DNA of 64,000 nucleotides from Craspedostauros australis. Taxonomy: Eukaryota > Bacillariophyta > Bacillariophyceae > Mastogloiales > Achnanthaceae. Of this stretch, positions 21,201 through 31,401 are shown piece after piece. The position numbers were made by a program, and so were the translations under genes. Within the stretch, counting starts at the first letter, position 1, and each line of letters opens with the position of its first letter. The notes under the pieces are model-generated. The model saw only the letters and a list, made by a program, of their open reading frames with translations, had not been told where the DNA came from and made no database searches. The stretch is taken from assembly GCA_026770025.1 (NCBI GenBank), contig JAMXDE010000017.1, positions 496,001 to 560,000 on the forward strand. Direction: 5' to 3'.

Positions 21201-24200
21201 ACATTTTGGCTGGAGTTGCTGTTGCTGTTGCTGTTGCTGTTGTGATTACTGATTCAATTGCACGACCTGGCTTCAACTCGAGATGACAACCACAGAATAT
21301 CGAAGTCGCAATGCTCCCATTTGTCCCCGGTTCGCTATCATCGGCAATACAGTCCCATAGTCGTTGAGGTCTTATCGCAGCGTTGCCGACGCTGAGATTG
21401 CTTTTTCCGTTCCAATTTGTGATGGAAGTGGGAACAGGTACGTACGACCTATTGGCACAAGTAGAAGTGCGCATGCGCATGGCTACATCCACGAGTACGA
21501 CTAGAGGTCTGATTGTATTCTTCAGGGAATCATCTTACGAGTAGGTGCGAGTACACTATCGGAAGGTTGGTTTCTCCACGAGCATGATCAGATTGGAGGC
21601 TATTGCTTGTTTCGTCATTCACATGAACCAAGACAAGTCGAGCGAGATGCCTTCATCGCAGCTCCCGCTTCAACACCACATGACAAATCCTCACGAAAAG
21701 GGCCAAGCTCCTATGTCGAATCTGTTTGTGATCGAGTGGAGTGGAGCAGGGTTGGGCTCTTGGGTTTGACTTCACTCGGCTGGACCTCGCCAGTTGCCAA
21801 GACGAAGACTTGAATGATACAATAGAGTCTTCACAGGTGCTTTGCGTGCTGTCTTGCCCGTGATGTCTGTTCTTCCAAGTTGGTAGCACGAAGCTGTTAG
21901 CACGAAGGCAAGACTCCTCGGATGAGGTCTCGCAGGATGGCCACAGTGGTTGTGTCGGCATCAGTACTACTCTCCAGAGTACTCTCCAGTAAGCGTATTC
22001 CGCATATATTATCAATCTTCAAGAAACAACCCGATCTTTTCTGCTCTACACCACAAACAGTACGCTACTCTGCAATCGTTTCTCTGGATGCTTTCTCTCT
22101 CTCTCTCTCTCGGGCGTAGAATAGTCCGCCATGATGATGAACAAGATACAGGCGGCGGATGCGGGCATGAGGAGAGTGGACAATCATCTTGTTGTGCTCC
22201 TCTCCTGTGCAATCTACTTCCATCTCAACCATCCCCGCCAAACAGATAGAGTATTCATACTTGTATAGAGAAAGGTGTGTACCTACCATTCGTACGGCTA
22301 GATCGTACGCATCCACGAAAACTACTAGAATAGAATACTACACTCCACGATCAGTTTGCGAGATGGCAGGTGTCCTCCACTCATACAGCACCCAAGCGTA
22401 CGATGCAGATCGAGGGAACGCACGAGTATTAGTATAGCACGAGTGCGCACACGTCAACAATAAAACTTGGCAGGTGCTCGCGTAGGAGGCATGTATCTTG
22501 GCAGGAGGAGAGCTGCGAACGCGAACGCGAACGCGCATGTGAATACAGGTAGCACGGCGTTAGCAAAGGTGGGGAGAGGTAGAAGACAGCGGCACTGAAT
22601 ATCTAGTCCACGAGTAGTGATCGTTGTCATGATTAACGCTACAAGGACTGTTTCTGCTGATCCTGTTTTTTGGTGCGAGGCTTTCAGGTTATGAATTGTG
22701 TCACCGGTTTCCTTCCACTCGATGCTGTTCTGCGAGAGAGATCGTGGCTTGTGGTGTTAACCTTCACGGAGTAGAGAGCCCGACACCTTTCCATCAGTTC
22801 TCCGTCCTTCGAGGGAGCCAAGTCCAAATGATGTCGCCCTGTTCTGGCTCAACTTGCACATGTGCTCCAAGAAGGCTTCGACTCGCCTGCAGTACGACTA
22901 TGAACGCAAACAACCACTTGCATGAAACACCGCTCAAAGTCCGATTCTCCTCCAAACCGGTTGTGCTTCACCGGACATCCACATCCCTTGGGCGAACGAC
23001 CAGAAACCAAGACACTTTTCATGTTCTGGGCGACTGGATTTGAAATTGCTGTGGCGACGAGAGGGGAAGCGAGAGGGTAGGACAAGACGCGATGCCTGGT
23101 CTGCTCGCATCGCGATTCCCCACCAACTTTGTCCACAGGATAATGGAGGAATGGAGCAAATGGAGCGGGTGGATGTGAACAAACAGAACAAGAACGCTCT
23201 TGGTTTGCTCTGTTCGCGGGTACCGCACTCGCATTATGTAATCACATGGTCCACCCCGCAACTGATGAAGGAGAGGGAGACGATGCAAAGAACAAAGAAG
23301 CAACGAATCAATCGCCGTTCTTGGTTGAAACCGTTTGACACAACCAAAGAGTCCCCGTGTTGGTGCGGAGAGACACAACAATGATCCATTCTTCCTTGTT
23401 TCACACAGAGTTCGGGGTGCCAAGCAAACATCTCACATCAAACATCAACAAAGGATGGCATGAAGGTAGCGCCGACTTCATCCTCCACATGGCTCGAGCC
23501 GTGGTTCGCAGTGGTCGCTGCTTACCTGTGTTGGCCGTGGCGTGGTAAGGGGAATTCCGGGTAGAGTTAGATCTAAGCGTCGTTCCCTGTTCCTTGTCGT
23601 CGAGGGTCGAGGGTCATCACGAAGGACAGGTCCCTGGATCCGTTTCGCCACAAGATGGCCGAATCCATCGCTCAGGGTCACAAAAAGTCATTTGCGACCA
23701 TGAGGACAGGTGATGCTGCCGTATTAAAGGACTGAACGAGTACCTTGGATGCGAACCCAACGACCTCGTGATGGACCTCGCATTGTTTTAAAATCAGAAT
23801 TGACCGTTATAATAACGTCCATGGAGAACAAGAACCACGCAAGAAATTCAAACAACAGCCACCATTCGTGGAACCAGGCAACGCGCCACGCCGCGCGAAG
23901 TCAGACGCGAGGATCGTCAACGAGGGCTAATACATGGAGGAGAAGGCTGCACATGGAACAAGCAACGAAGGGGATGGACAGTGCTCAACATGGTCGTACC
24001 TCGACAAAGCGTTCTCGTGTTGCCTCTATTACATTATATTCTATAATACCATTCTATTCTATAATACCATTCTATTCTGCTGGCATCGGCTTGCCAAGAG
24101 CACGAAGGTGGAAGAGAAGCAAGGGAAGAAGCAAGGGAAGAATCATCATCAAGCACGAGCGCGAGCACGAGCACGAGCAGAGCGTCCTTGGCAACGCAAA

Positions 24201-24260
24201 GAGGCTTAGGATACCGCACTGCGGAGGGAACGACAACGATCGTCGCAGATAGCTGATCCA
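18215..24260. other. 6-kb gene-poor region
   Basis: No gene is firmly supported. Contents seen: CT microsatellites near 18261-18278 and 22093-22111; a GATGCC simple repeat near 19380-19415; recurrent CGAGTAC words near 21450-21550 and 22420-22440; short coding-like stretches at about 20053-21290 (described under findings) and 22849-23043; and a tandem AT-rich pair at 24027-24078 just before the next gene. The stretch contrasts with the gene density right of 44.9 kb and may hold decayed genes, a poorly recognisable multi-exon gene or non-coding RNA. Confidence 0.4.
24027..24078 (+). promoter_or_regulatory. Tandem AT-rich TTCTATAATACCA elements upstream of the FHA-Tudor gene
   Basis: ATTCTATAATACCATTCTAT occurs twice in tandem about 185-235 nt upstream of the ATG at 24261. 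Its reverse complement contains TATTATAGAAT, the word seen near other starts. A regulatory role is inferred. Confidence 0.3.
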
Positions 24261-27200
24261 ATGCTATCCACACCAGCGGCACGAGATCAGACTGTGAGCA
24301 TGGACACGCACGCGCAAATCCATGCGAGCGCTCCTGCGAGTGCGACTGTGCCATCAGCCGCAACAGCGCAAGCCGTGTCACAGCCTCCTCTTTCAGCCCA
24401 ATCGAACATCAATCCTGCCAGTGCCTTCAGATCGCCCCCAAGCGCCGCCAGGTCGTTGGATCGCAGATCTGCAAGCGGAGGACCGGGCTCTCCCGCCACG
24501 CCCCATCTGCTGAGAAGCCAGCTGGCGTGGCCCAGTGACAGGAGCCCAAGGCGGAGGCCGAAGATGGGGTTGATACGAATTGATGCACGCGGCCAACCGG
24601 TCCCAAATGCAGCGGTTGTGCTGTTGCGCAACTCTTGCTACATCGGTCGCAGCCCGCAGCAGCGCCCAAGCTTGAAACGAGTCCCGGATGCGAGCCCGCA
24701 GTCGTCGTCGCAGCAAACGGATATGACCAACATCGGCAGCGGTTTAGCACTGGGTTCGACATTGGGGTCGACATCAGGGCGAGCAGTGGGGTCATCACGA
24801 CATCTGCCCCTTGGGATCACCAAGGAAAATGGCGATTGGATTTCTCGAAAGCAGCTCCAGGTGATGAATATCGGGTACGGCTACGTCGGGCTTAGGCTCA
24901 CGGCCAACACGCACAGCCCTTCGTGCGTCTCTGCCGTGCGATACAAGCAACCCTCATCATCATCCGCAGCAGGAGAACCAGAGATCTCCCAACGCCTCGT
25001 ATTTTCGGATTGCATCACCACAAAGCTGCGGACTCATGACGTTATCGAATTTTTGAATGGACGGCAGGAAGCCGATGGCAATATCGCTGCAGAGGCGGTG
25101 TGCCATCGCTTCTTGATCGTCGATGAGAGCACAAACGCAACACCGAATATACCAGACTCGCCGTCACCATTCCCAGTGTCATCCTCAACAGCGAGCAACC
25201 CACAAATGCAGCAGCAGCAGTCGTCCACCGAACACCTCGGTGCTGCCACCGAGACCAGGCGAGACGAAGAAGCCAGAATAGTGGAACGAAGTTCTGATGC
25301 ACCACCTCCAACACCTGACACAGCGAAATCTGCGCCTGAAATGCCCAGGTCAACAAAAAACGCGTCACCAACACCAAACAATAATCACGACCCGCTTAAT
25401 GACACAATGGAGACGTTGCAGGAATCGATCAGTGACGTCGCGCATGAAGCTCCACCAGATGCATCGAAGCAGGCCCCAAAGATACGGACAATGCGACGTT
25501 CTATCAGAGTCACCAAGAAGGTTGCGGCAGCGATGAAACGGAGAAATGGATCTGAATCACCGACACGAAGGAGCACGCGCTTGCATCCCAGCATCAATGA
25601 CGACGCTACTGGTGGTGATAATGCCCCGATCGCCAAAAGAGTGAAGCGTGAGCACGATGCGGCGCGACAAGCAGATGACGCAAGCCCCAAGCAAGCCCGT
25701 GCATCCCGTCGAAGGCATGCATCGGTGACGACGGCAAACACCAAATCCAACAGTCCTACCAATACCACTGCCATCAGCAGCAACGACGGCAAAAAGGATG
25801 AAACAGAAGACGTGCAGAAGACGGGAGGTGTGACAACGCCACAAAGGAGCATGAGTTTGCGACAACGCAACCTCGAGGCCGGTTCTCGAGTCCGGGCATG
25901 GTACAGTTCAGGTACCGACATTTGGGCCGGTGAGGAGAAACGAGAGGCAGCAGGCGGCTGGTACTTCGGAACTATCATCGACAGTTTGGATCACTCTCGG
26001 TCCACAAGAACCCGTAGGGTGGGAGACAAGAAGGTCTCCATCAAGTTTGATGATGGTAGTACCGATGTTTGCTCTGCCAACCAGGTGGAACCGCTGGAGT
26101 ACTGCGAAGTTCAAGTTCACGCACGCAAGCACGACACGATCACGTTGCAAGCTGAACAGGTGGTTGGCACCGAAGAGCGAGCCTACAGGTTGGGATGCGA
26201 GTTGAAACCGAATGAGTGGCACATCGGCGACTTGGTCATGGCCAACTATCAGGACAAGGGCCAATGGTTCCGAGGGCGGGTCGTCCGCATCGCGATTGGT
26301 GGCAAACAGCACACGATCTCGTGGACCTCGAACGTGGCGACCGCCAGCTGCAAGCCTCAGGCAATGTTCTTGGATGTGCTCTACGACGATGGAGACTGGG
26401 AATGCAACATCCCTCTGCTCGTGAATTCCAACGTAAGCTGCGTCCGGTGGTTGGAATCTTGGTCGCACCGCGACTGGATGATCGGGTTGCATGTGCCGCG
26501 CTGGACCAAAATCTCACACATCGATGACAAAACGGACATGGTGTCGTTTCCATCGAAAGCGAAGGCCATGTCTGTCGAGGATGCGTGGCAACGGCTATGG
26601 TCCTCAATGCAACGAAATCTTCACAAGAGCATCGAATGGGCGCGATCGCCAGGCAACTGCGAGATCATGAACAACGATGATGATTCATCCCCAGGAGGAA
26701 CCGAAACGAAGGAGAACGATCCCAGCCAAAGGTCGCATGCAAACGAGGCTCCTGACGTTTGCGTTGAACACGACGTTTGTGATACCGCGATGCAGGAGAA
26801 CAACAAGGATGACGACGGCAATCGCAATAGCGATGTGGTTATGAATCACGTTGACGGTAACGAAGCCAGCGCCAACGAGAATGCCATCCAAAATACCAAC
26901 GGAGACGCCAACGGAGATGTTAATTCACATGCCAATGGTAGCGTCGCCGATAAGGTCAATGAGGGGCAACTCTGCGAATCACCGAAGCGACGGCGCTCAG
27001 CGAGACGTGCGGCTGCGCAACAGGTGTCACCAGATCCTCCAGGTTCGAGGGTGGTGCGGTATGATGGCCCAGCAGATGACACGCCCCTTGTCCAGCCACA
27101 AGAGATCGAGGGTGGTCGTTCCAGCGACTCCGACATCGAGGTGCTGCGCACCATCCAATATCCAAAAACGCAGCCCACGAGTTTGCAAGGCCTACGTTGG

Positions 27201-28481
27201 TCGCCACCGTCCTTCGGTGTTCCATCCATCGGGGCCGACAAGTTGGCCGCCTTCCAGGAGTGGCAAGAGACGAACGAGGAGATGATGAATGAAGAACCAT
27301 CGCATCAAAAGATGAAGATGAGGCAGATGCACGCGACGCTTTCCAACACGTTCCTGCACGCACTGGGAACGTCCGAACCTCACACCGGCATCGACATGTT
27401 CACGTTGATGCTCGAGGAGCACTCGGAGTATCCGCAGGAATCTGCCTGCCGAGACCTGTTGATGATTCTGACGCGCGGGACGATGATGACAGAGGGCAGC
27501 GAACACTACGTCATCGACGTGCAACGCATCGGCATGGTGCGAGCGTACTTTCGCAAGCTGATGAAGGTATGCCGCCACACACCCAAGCGGCTGACCTTTT
27601 ACAGCTGGGAACACATCTTCCACCAGCCATGCTCCTCCCATCGCATCAAATGGTGGCAGTACTGCTTGGAGCGGCTGAACGTCTTGGTGTACTGCACGGA
27701 TGCCGACGAACGAAGCGGCTTCGCGTCCACCGCATCGCTGCGTCGGCTTGCGTATTCCGTTTCCGTCCAGGGCAGTGCCATGGAGATCCTTGCGTCTGTG
27801 CTGGATCACTACTTGAAGCCTCTCGAAGATCAGAGTCAAACTACGAACACTGATGACAACGGTGGCAGCGAAGACAGCGGGAGCGATGATCGCAACGCGG
27901 ACAGCAGCGATGATGAGAGCGCGATGGACGACGCGATGGAAAGCTCGGGGGACGACAAGGAAGAGAAACTTCCAGCACACCGGCGCATTCCGCTAATCCG
28001 CGACATGATCACCATTCACGGGTTGGAAGCCGTGACGAAGCTGCTGATGGAGGCCTACGTGCGGGCATGGTTGAAGTTCGGACAGATCCTGCTCTCAAAG
28101 GCCCGCGTTGCCAACAAGAACGTGCCCTGTGACGTGCAGCAGGTGTTGGTTGATGGCTCGTGGCAGGTGGTGGAGAACTTGGCATGTGCAGTGTCTTGGA
28201 TGTACTGGCTGACGAAGCAGGAGAATGGAGAATCCAACCGACGGCGCCGGCAGCGGCGCATGGACACGACCTTCGCACGCTGCGTCAGCGCATGCTGGCA
28301 CGCCCAGAAACAGCACAGCGCCGATCCGTGGAATTCGAAGTGGTGGAGGGCGACGGTCGACGAACGAGAAATTCAGCTGGAGATGATCGTGCTGCTGGAT
28401 CGCATGGGGCTGGGAGAGGACACGTTGGAACGAATCTCGCAACAACTTCACGTCCAGCAACAGTACAATGCGCTGCGATAA
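24261..28481 (+). CDS. FHA-like and Tudor-like domain protein, putative chromatin or DNA-damage factor (1406 aa)
   Basis: A single ORF with no intron. The Ser/Pro/Ala-rich N-terminus is followed by an FHA-like region at about 100-290: GR at 129-130 (NSCYIGRS) and ISRKQLQV at 194-201, matching the FHA pattern GR...SRxH but with Lys in the usual His position. A basic, Ser/Thr-rich linker contains RRSIRVTKKVAAAMKRR. At about 540-740 there are two Tudor-like barrels: GSRVRAWYSSG...GWYFGTI..KVSIKFDDGSTD and GDLVMANYQDKGQWFRGRVVRI..LDVLYDDGDWE. An Asn/Asp-rich linker leads to a C-terminal mostly helical part (about 1010-1406) that I do not recognise. FHA domains read phosphothreonine and Tudor domains read methylated Lys/Arg or DNA, so a nuclear scaffold role is plausible but inferred. 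A second ATG 13 codons in is an alternative start. Confidence 0.72.
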   Translation: MLSTPAARDQTVSMDTHAQIHASAPASATVPSAATAQAVSQPPLSAQSNINPASAFRSPPSAARSLDRRSASGGPGSPATPHLLRSQLAWPSDRSPRRRPKMGLIRIDARGQPVPNAAVVLLRNSCYIGRSPQQRPSLKRVPDASPQSSSQQTDMTNIGSGLALGSTLGSTSGRAVGSSRHLPLGITKENGDWISRKQLQVMNIGYGYVGLRLTANTHSPSCVSAVRYKQPSSSSAAGEPEISQRLVFSDCITTKLRTHDVIEFLNGRQEADGNIAAEAVCHRFLIVDESTNATPNIPDSPSPFPVSSSTASNPQMQQQQSSTEHLGAATETRRDEEARIVERSSDAPPPTPDTAKSAPEMPRSTKNASPTPNNNHDPLNDTMETLQESISDVAHEAPPDASKQAPKIRTMRRSIRVTKKVAAAMKRRNGSESPTRRSTRLHPSINDDATGGDNAPIAKRVKREHDAARQADDASPKQARASRRRHASVTTANTKSNSPTNTTAISSNDGKKDETEDVQKTGGVTTPQRSMSLRQRNLEAGSRVRAWYSSGTDIWAGEEKREAAGGWYFGTIIDSLDHSRSTRTRRVGDKKVSIKFDDGSTDVCSANQVEPLEYCEVQVHARKHDTITLQAEQVVGTEERAYRLGCELKPNEWHIGDLVMANYQDKGQWFRGRVVRIAIGGKQHTISWTSNVATASCKPQAMFLDVLYDDGDWECNIPLLVNSNVSCVRWLESWSHRDWMIGLHVPRWTKISHIDDKTDMVSFPSKAKAMSVEDAWQRLWSSMQRNLHKSIEWARSPGNCEIMNNDDDSSPGGTETKENDPSQRSHANEAPDVCVEHDVCDTAMQENNKDDDGNRNSDVVMNHVDGNEASANENAIQNTNGDANGDVNSHANGSVADKVNEGQLCESPKRRRSARRAAAQQVSPDPPGSRVVRYDGPADDTPLVQPQEIEGGRSSDSDIEVLRTIQYPKTQPTSLQGLRWSPPSFGVPSIGADKLAAFQEWQETNEEMMNEEPSHQKMKMRQMHATLSNTFLHALGTSEPHTGIDMFTLMLEEHSEYPQESACRDLLMILTRGTMMTEGSEHYVIDVQRIGMVRAYFRKLMKVCRHTPKRLTFYSWEHIFHQPCSSHRIKWWQYCLERLNVLVYCTDADERSGFASTASLRRLAYSVSVQGSAMEILASVLDHYLKPLEDQSQTTNTDDNGGSEDSGSDDRNADSSDDESAMDDAMESSGDDKEEKLPAHRRIPLIRDMITIHGLEAVTKLLMEAYVRAWLKFGQILLSKARVANKNVPCDVQQVLVDGSWQVVENLACAVSWMYWLTKQENGESNRRRRQRRMDTTFARCVSACWHAQKQHSADPWNSKWWRATVDEREIQLEMIVLLDRMGLGEDTLERISQQLHVQQQYNALR

Positions 28482-28826
28482 GAACCCCCGTCTCCGCTCG
28501 CAGGAAGAAAGGCCTGAAGTGAATGATAATGCCAAATGGCCTCGCACTACCCGCGTGTCCAATAGCAATGCCCCGGTCCATAGTGCTACAGTATAAAATA
28601 ATTCTGACTGTCCTGCGTTATTCGATGCTGCGCTGTGCCAATTAAATGGAATGGCCTGCGTTTGAGACATCGACAGGATGCGAGCAATCCAAGCAGAGCA
28701 GAATACGACAGCGTAGAGTCGCACTATACAGAATAGTGATAGTGGGAATATGTAGTTAAAGCAGAATAGTGATAATAGCATGCAATTACGAGTACTCATA
28801 GCAGCGCTTCATGATCCCCAACGCGA
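28482..28826. other. Convergent 3' intergenic space
   Basis: 345 nt between the converging FHA-Tudor and UPRT genes. It contains AT-rich words (CAGTATAAAATAATTCTG near 28589-28608) and repeated GAATAGTGATAGTGGG-like words near 28732-28770. Nothing coding is seen. Confidence 0.5.
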
Positions 28827-29879
28827 TCAGGCGGTGCGCGACCGCTTCGATGGATGCAACAAGGATTCGTCATGATCATCCGGGTCCACGCAACCAAACA
28901 GGCGATCCCCAGCGTCTCCGAGTCCTGGCAAGACAATTCCGTCTTTGGTGAGGATGCTGTCGACCGTCCCGACGGTGATTTGGACATCGGGATGCTGTTC
29001 CTCGATGGTGGCAAGTCCTTCGGAGCTGCCGAGCACGGACACGAGATGGATCTTCGGCACGCCCCACTGCGTGTTGCAACATGATGGAAATAGAGCATGG
29101 AGTCGGGTGAGATGTATGCGGCGATTGTCGTGTGAGAAATGGAATGAATTGAAACGAAGCGAAATGGAAGCGGGTGCAAGCAAGCAAGATGCACGGAAAG
29201 TGGCGTGGCACGATGCTCGCAAGTACATTATAGTATGATGTAATGCCGTATAATACGTTGGAACGCATATGCAGCGACGTACCTTCTTGAGCATGGCGAT
29301 GGCCGCGAGCGAAGTTTGGGCCGAGGCGATGACGGGATCGAGGACGATGGCCGCGTCGGATGCGCACTTGCGAGGCAGACGGTTGAAGTACTGCACGGGG
29401 GCAGATCCCGGTATGCGGTACATGCCGATGTGATAGACGGAGGCCTTGGGCAAGAGCTCCAGCATGCTGTCGGACATGCCCAATCCGGAGCGCAGGATGG
29501 GAACGACGGCGACGCGCTCGATCAGCTTGTCGCCGGTGCAATCCAGATGATCGTTGGGGCTTTCCTTGCCGGCGCTGACGCTGACGGGGATGGGACGCGT
29601 CGTGAGGCCGGCGGTCGCCTCGTACCCGAGGTGGTAAGTGATCTCGCGAAGCACGGAACGGAATTGGCCGGAGGGGGTGTTGGCGGAGCGCAGGATGCTG
29701 ATTTTGTGCAGGAGAACTGGATGCTTCGAGATGTGGACGCTGGGGCCGAAGGTGTGCTTCTCGGTGGCGGCGGTCGCGTCAGTGCTGTCCTCGCTGACTG
29801 CCGTCGCATCCTTCACTTCCTTCGAGGCCTTCAGCGGTGCTTCTGCCATGGTCGTGTCTGTTTCTGGGGCCACCGTCAT
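28827..29879 (-). CDS. Uracil phosphoribosyltransferase, two exons (278 aa)
   Basis: Exons 29879-29283 and 29066-28827; the 216-nt intron (GTACGT...GCAG) removes an insert between AAIAMLKK and WGVPKIHLVSVLGS, which are contiguous in the family. The enzyme salvages uracil: uracil + PRPP to UMP + PPi. Conserved parts visible are VPILRSGLGM (PRPP and pyrophosphate contacts), YHIGMYR, VLDPVIASAQTS at the PRPP loop and the uracil-binding GLGDAGDRLFG near the C-terminus. The PRPP loop is divergent: most members have an ATGGS- or ATAGS-like sequence, here ASAQT. The intron is a multiple of three with no stop, so an unspliced transcript would still be open. The first 50 residues (MTVAPETDTTMAEAPLK...) are acidic and not an obvious targeting signal. 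Confidence 0.93.
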   Translation of the reverse strand: MTVAPETDTTMAEAPLKASKEVKDATAVSEDSTDATAATEKHTFGPSVHISKHPVLLHKISILRSANTPSGQFRSVLREITYHLGYEATAGLTTRPIPVSVSAGKESPNDHLDCTGDKLIERVAVVPILRSGLGMSDSMLELLPKASVYHIGMYRIPGSAPVQYFNRLPRKCASDAAIVLDPVIASAQTSLAAIAMLKKVRRCICVPTYYTALHHTIMYLRASCHATFRASCLLAPASISLRFNSFHFSHDNRRIHLTRLHALFPSCCNTQWGVPKIHLVSVLGSSEGLATIEEQHPDVQITVGTVDSILTKDGIVLPGLGDAGDRLFGCVDPDDHDESLLHPSKRSRTA

Positions 29880-31401
29880 CTTCGTATCGTTTCCTTCTGT
29901 CTGTGGTGGTCGTTCTATTGTTGTGTTGTTGTTGTTCCGTTGTCTATCTATTATAGAATACTTGGATGTCTCTGTCTATCTGCAATGTAATGCTATTCTA
30001 TATAATATTCTACCTGCCTTGGTGATGTTGGTTTGTGTGGAGGTGGAATTGCGGCCGCGGATGATTGATGTTCAAATGAAAACAGAATTGTGTGCCCACA
30101 ACCATGTCGGAAGTTGCTGTCATCGTTGCCGTTGCTCTGGTGTTGTCGACATCGTTGTTGTTGTTGTCGCGTCGTGATGTTCATCGTCATTGCACAGAGA
30201 GAGAGAGTCTTCGCGTCATCTCCCTTCATTTTGTTTCGTTGAAGTTCGTTCTTTTGTTCCGTTCTGATGCAATCGTGCTCCGCGTTGTGCGTTGCGTGTG
30301 GTGCGTCGTGTCCCAAAAGAGACAAGGTCATCATCATCATGTTTCGAACGTGTGTCACCATCAAGAAGAAAAGATTCCTTTTCCAATTTCGGCCGTTCGG
30401 CGAATCGATGTCGCTGTCCTTCTTTGTGACGTCATGCGATTATGAAGATCCTTCTCATCTACTCGACCACATGGATTAAATAGATTCGTTCTATCGATCA
30501 TGTACTCCGTCTGTCGTGTCACGCTATCCGATGAAATATATGATTATTATATCTCCCTCACATCCCAAATTGAGACTAACACAGTATTGTCGACGTCACG
30601 ATCTGTGCATTTGCACTGATTGACACCATGACATCAGTCAACTTCAATTTCCGAAGGATTGGACAGAGTTCGACTTGTCGACGTCAGCAGATTGCAAACG
30701 CCAGGTTTGAAATAAGAACTTGAGAACTTGTGACGTCTGCTTTGCGTGGAATTTGTCCCTGAGACAGCCATGCAGTGCCTGTTGTTGTTGTGCGGCTTGT
30801 GTTTGGGCATCGGAACGATACTCCGGAGTGAAAGTGGAAGCTCGCGGTTCATCTCGTCCACGAGGACACGGAATTGAGGTAGAATTGGCATGATGAATTC
30901 CTTTGTTCGATCCCGGCGCAATGGTGGACTGCGCAGATGGAAATGAGAAAGCACGCAAACGGCCCTCTGCTCACACGAGAATCGGTCGCAGCACGTCGAG
31001 GAGAACACAAGAGCAGCATGAAGATTCGTGGGACAATGGAGTGTTCTCATTCTCAGACTGTGATGGGAGAGATGGCTGTGTGACCGGATGATGGCATTGG
31101 TGATGATGTGTGGCGTCATCAGTGTCGGCAATGAGTCGTGCTGTTGCATTGCGTGAGATGCCCAGAGATTCAGCAGAGCGGACATCCAGTTCCCAACCTG
31201 CTCTGCGTCTGCACCGAAATGGAATTGAGGAGGGTACCTTCTGGACTGTTCTACTGGCGCGCACCTGCATTGTATGAAATGACCCAATCTTTATCGTTTA
31301 ATCATGGCGATGTTCTAGGACATCGACGGTTGATGCCATCGTGCGTCGCCTCCAGTGTTGCGGCTGCTTTACAAGATGTGTGTGTGTGGTGTTCTCCACC
31401 T
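29880..31401. other. UPRT promoter side and thioredoxin 3' side
   Basis: 1.5 kb with no supported gene. AT-rich promoter-like words lie at 29950-30013. A (GTT)n/(TTG)n-like tract and a short GA repeat (30199-30210) follow. A minus-strand open stretch at 30634-31287 lacks an ATG at its head and matches no family I know; it could be an unrecognised exon. Confidence 0.45.
29950..30013 (-). promoter_or_regulatory. AT-rich putative promoter of UPRT
   Basis: Contains TATTATAGAATAC at 29950-29962 and CTATATAATATTC at 29998-30010, about 70-135 nt upstream of the UPRT ATG. The same word recurs near other gene starts. Confidence 0.3.

Noticed and set aside
23019-23423. Minus ORF in the gene-poor block
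   Set aside because: Leu/Ser/Arg-rich frame without motifs, overlapping equally open plus-strand frames.
30634-31287. 217-codon minus open frame
   Set aside because: Begins at TTG, not ATG, lacks motifs and overlaps probable untranslated sequence.
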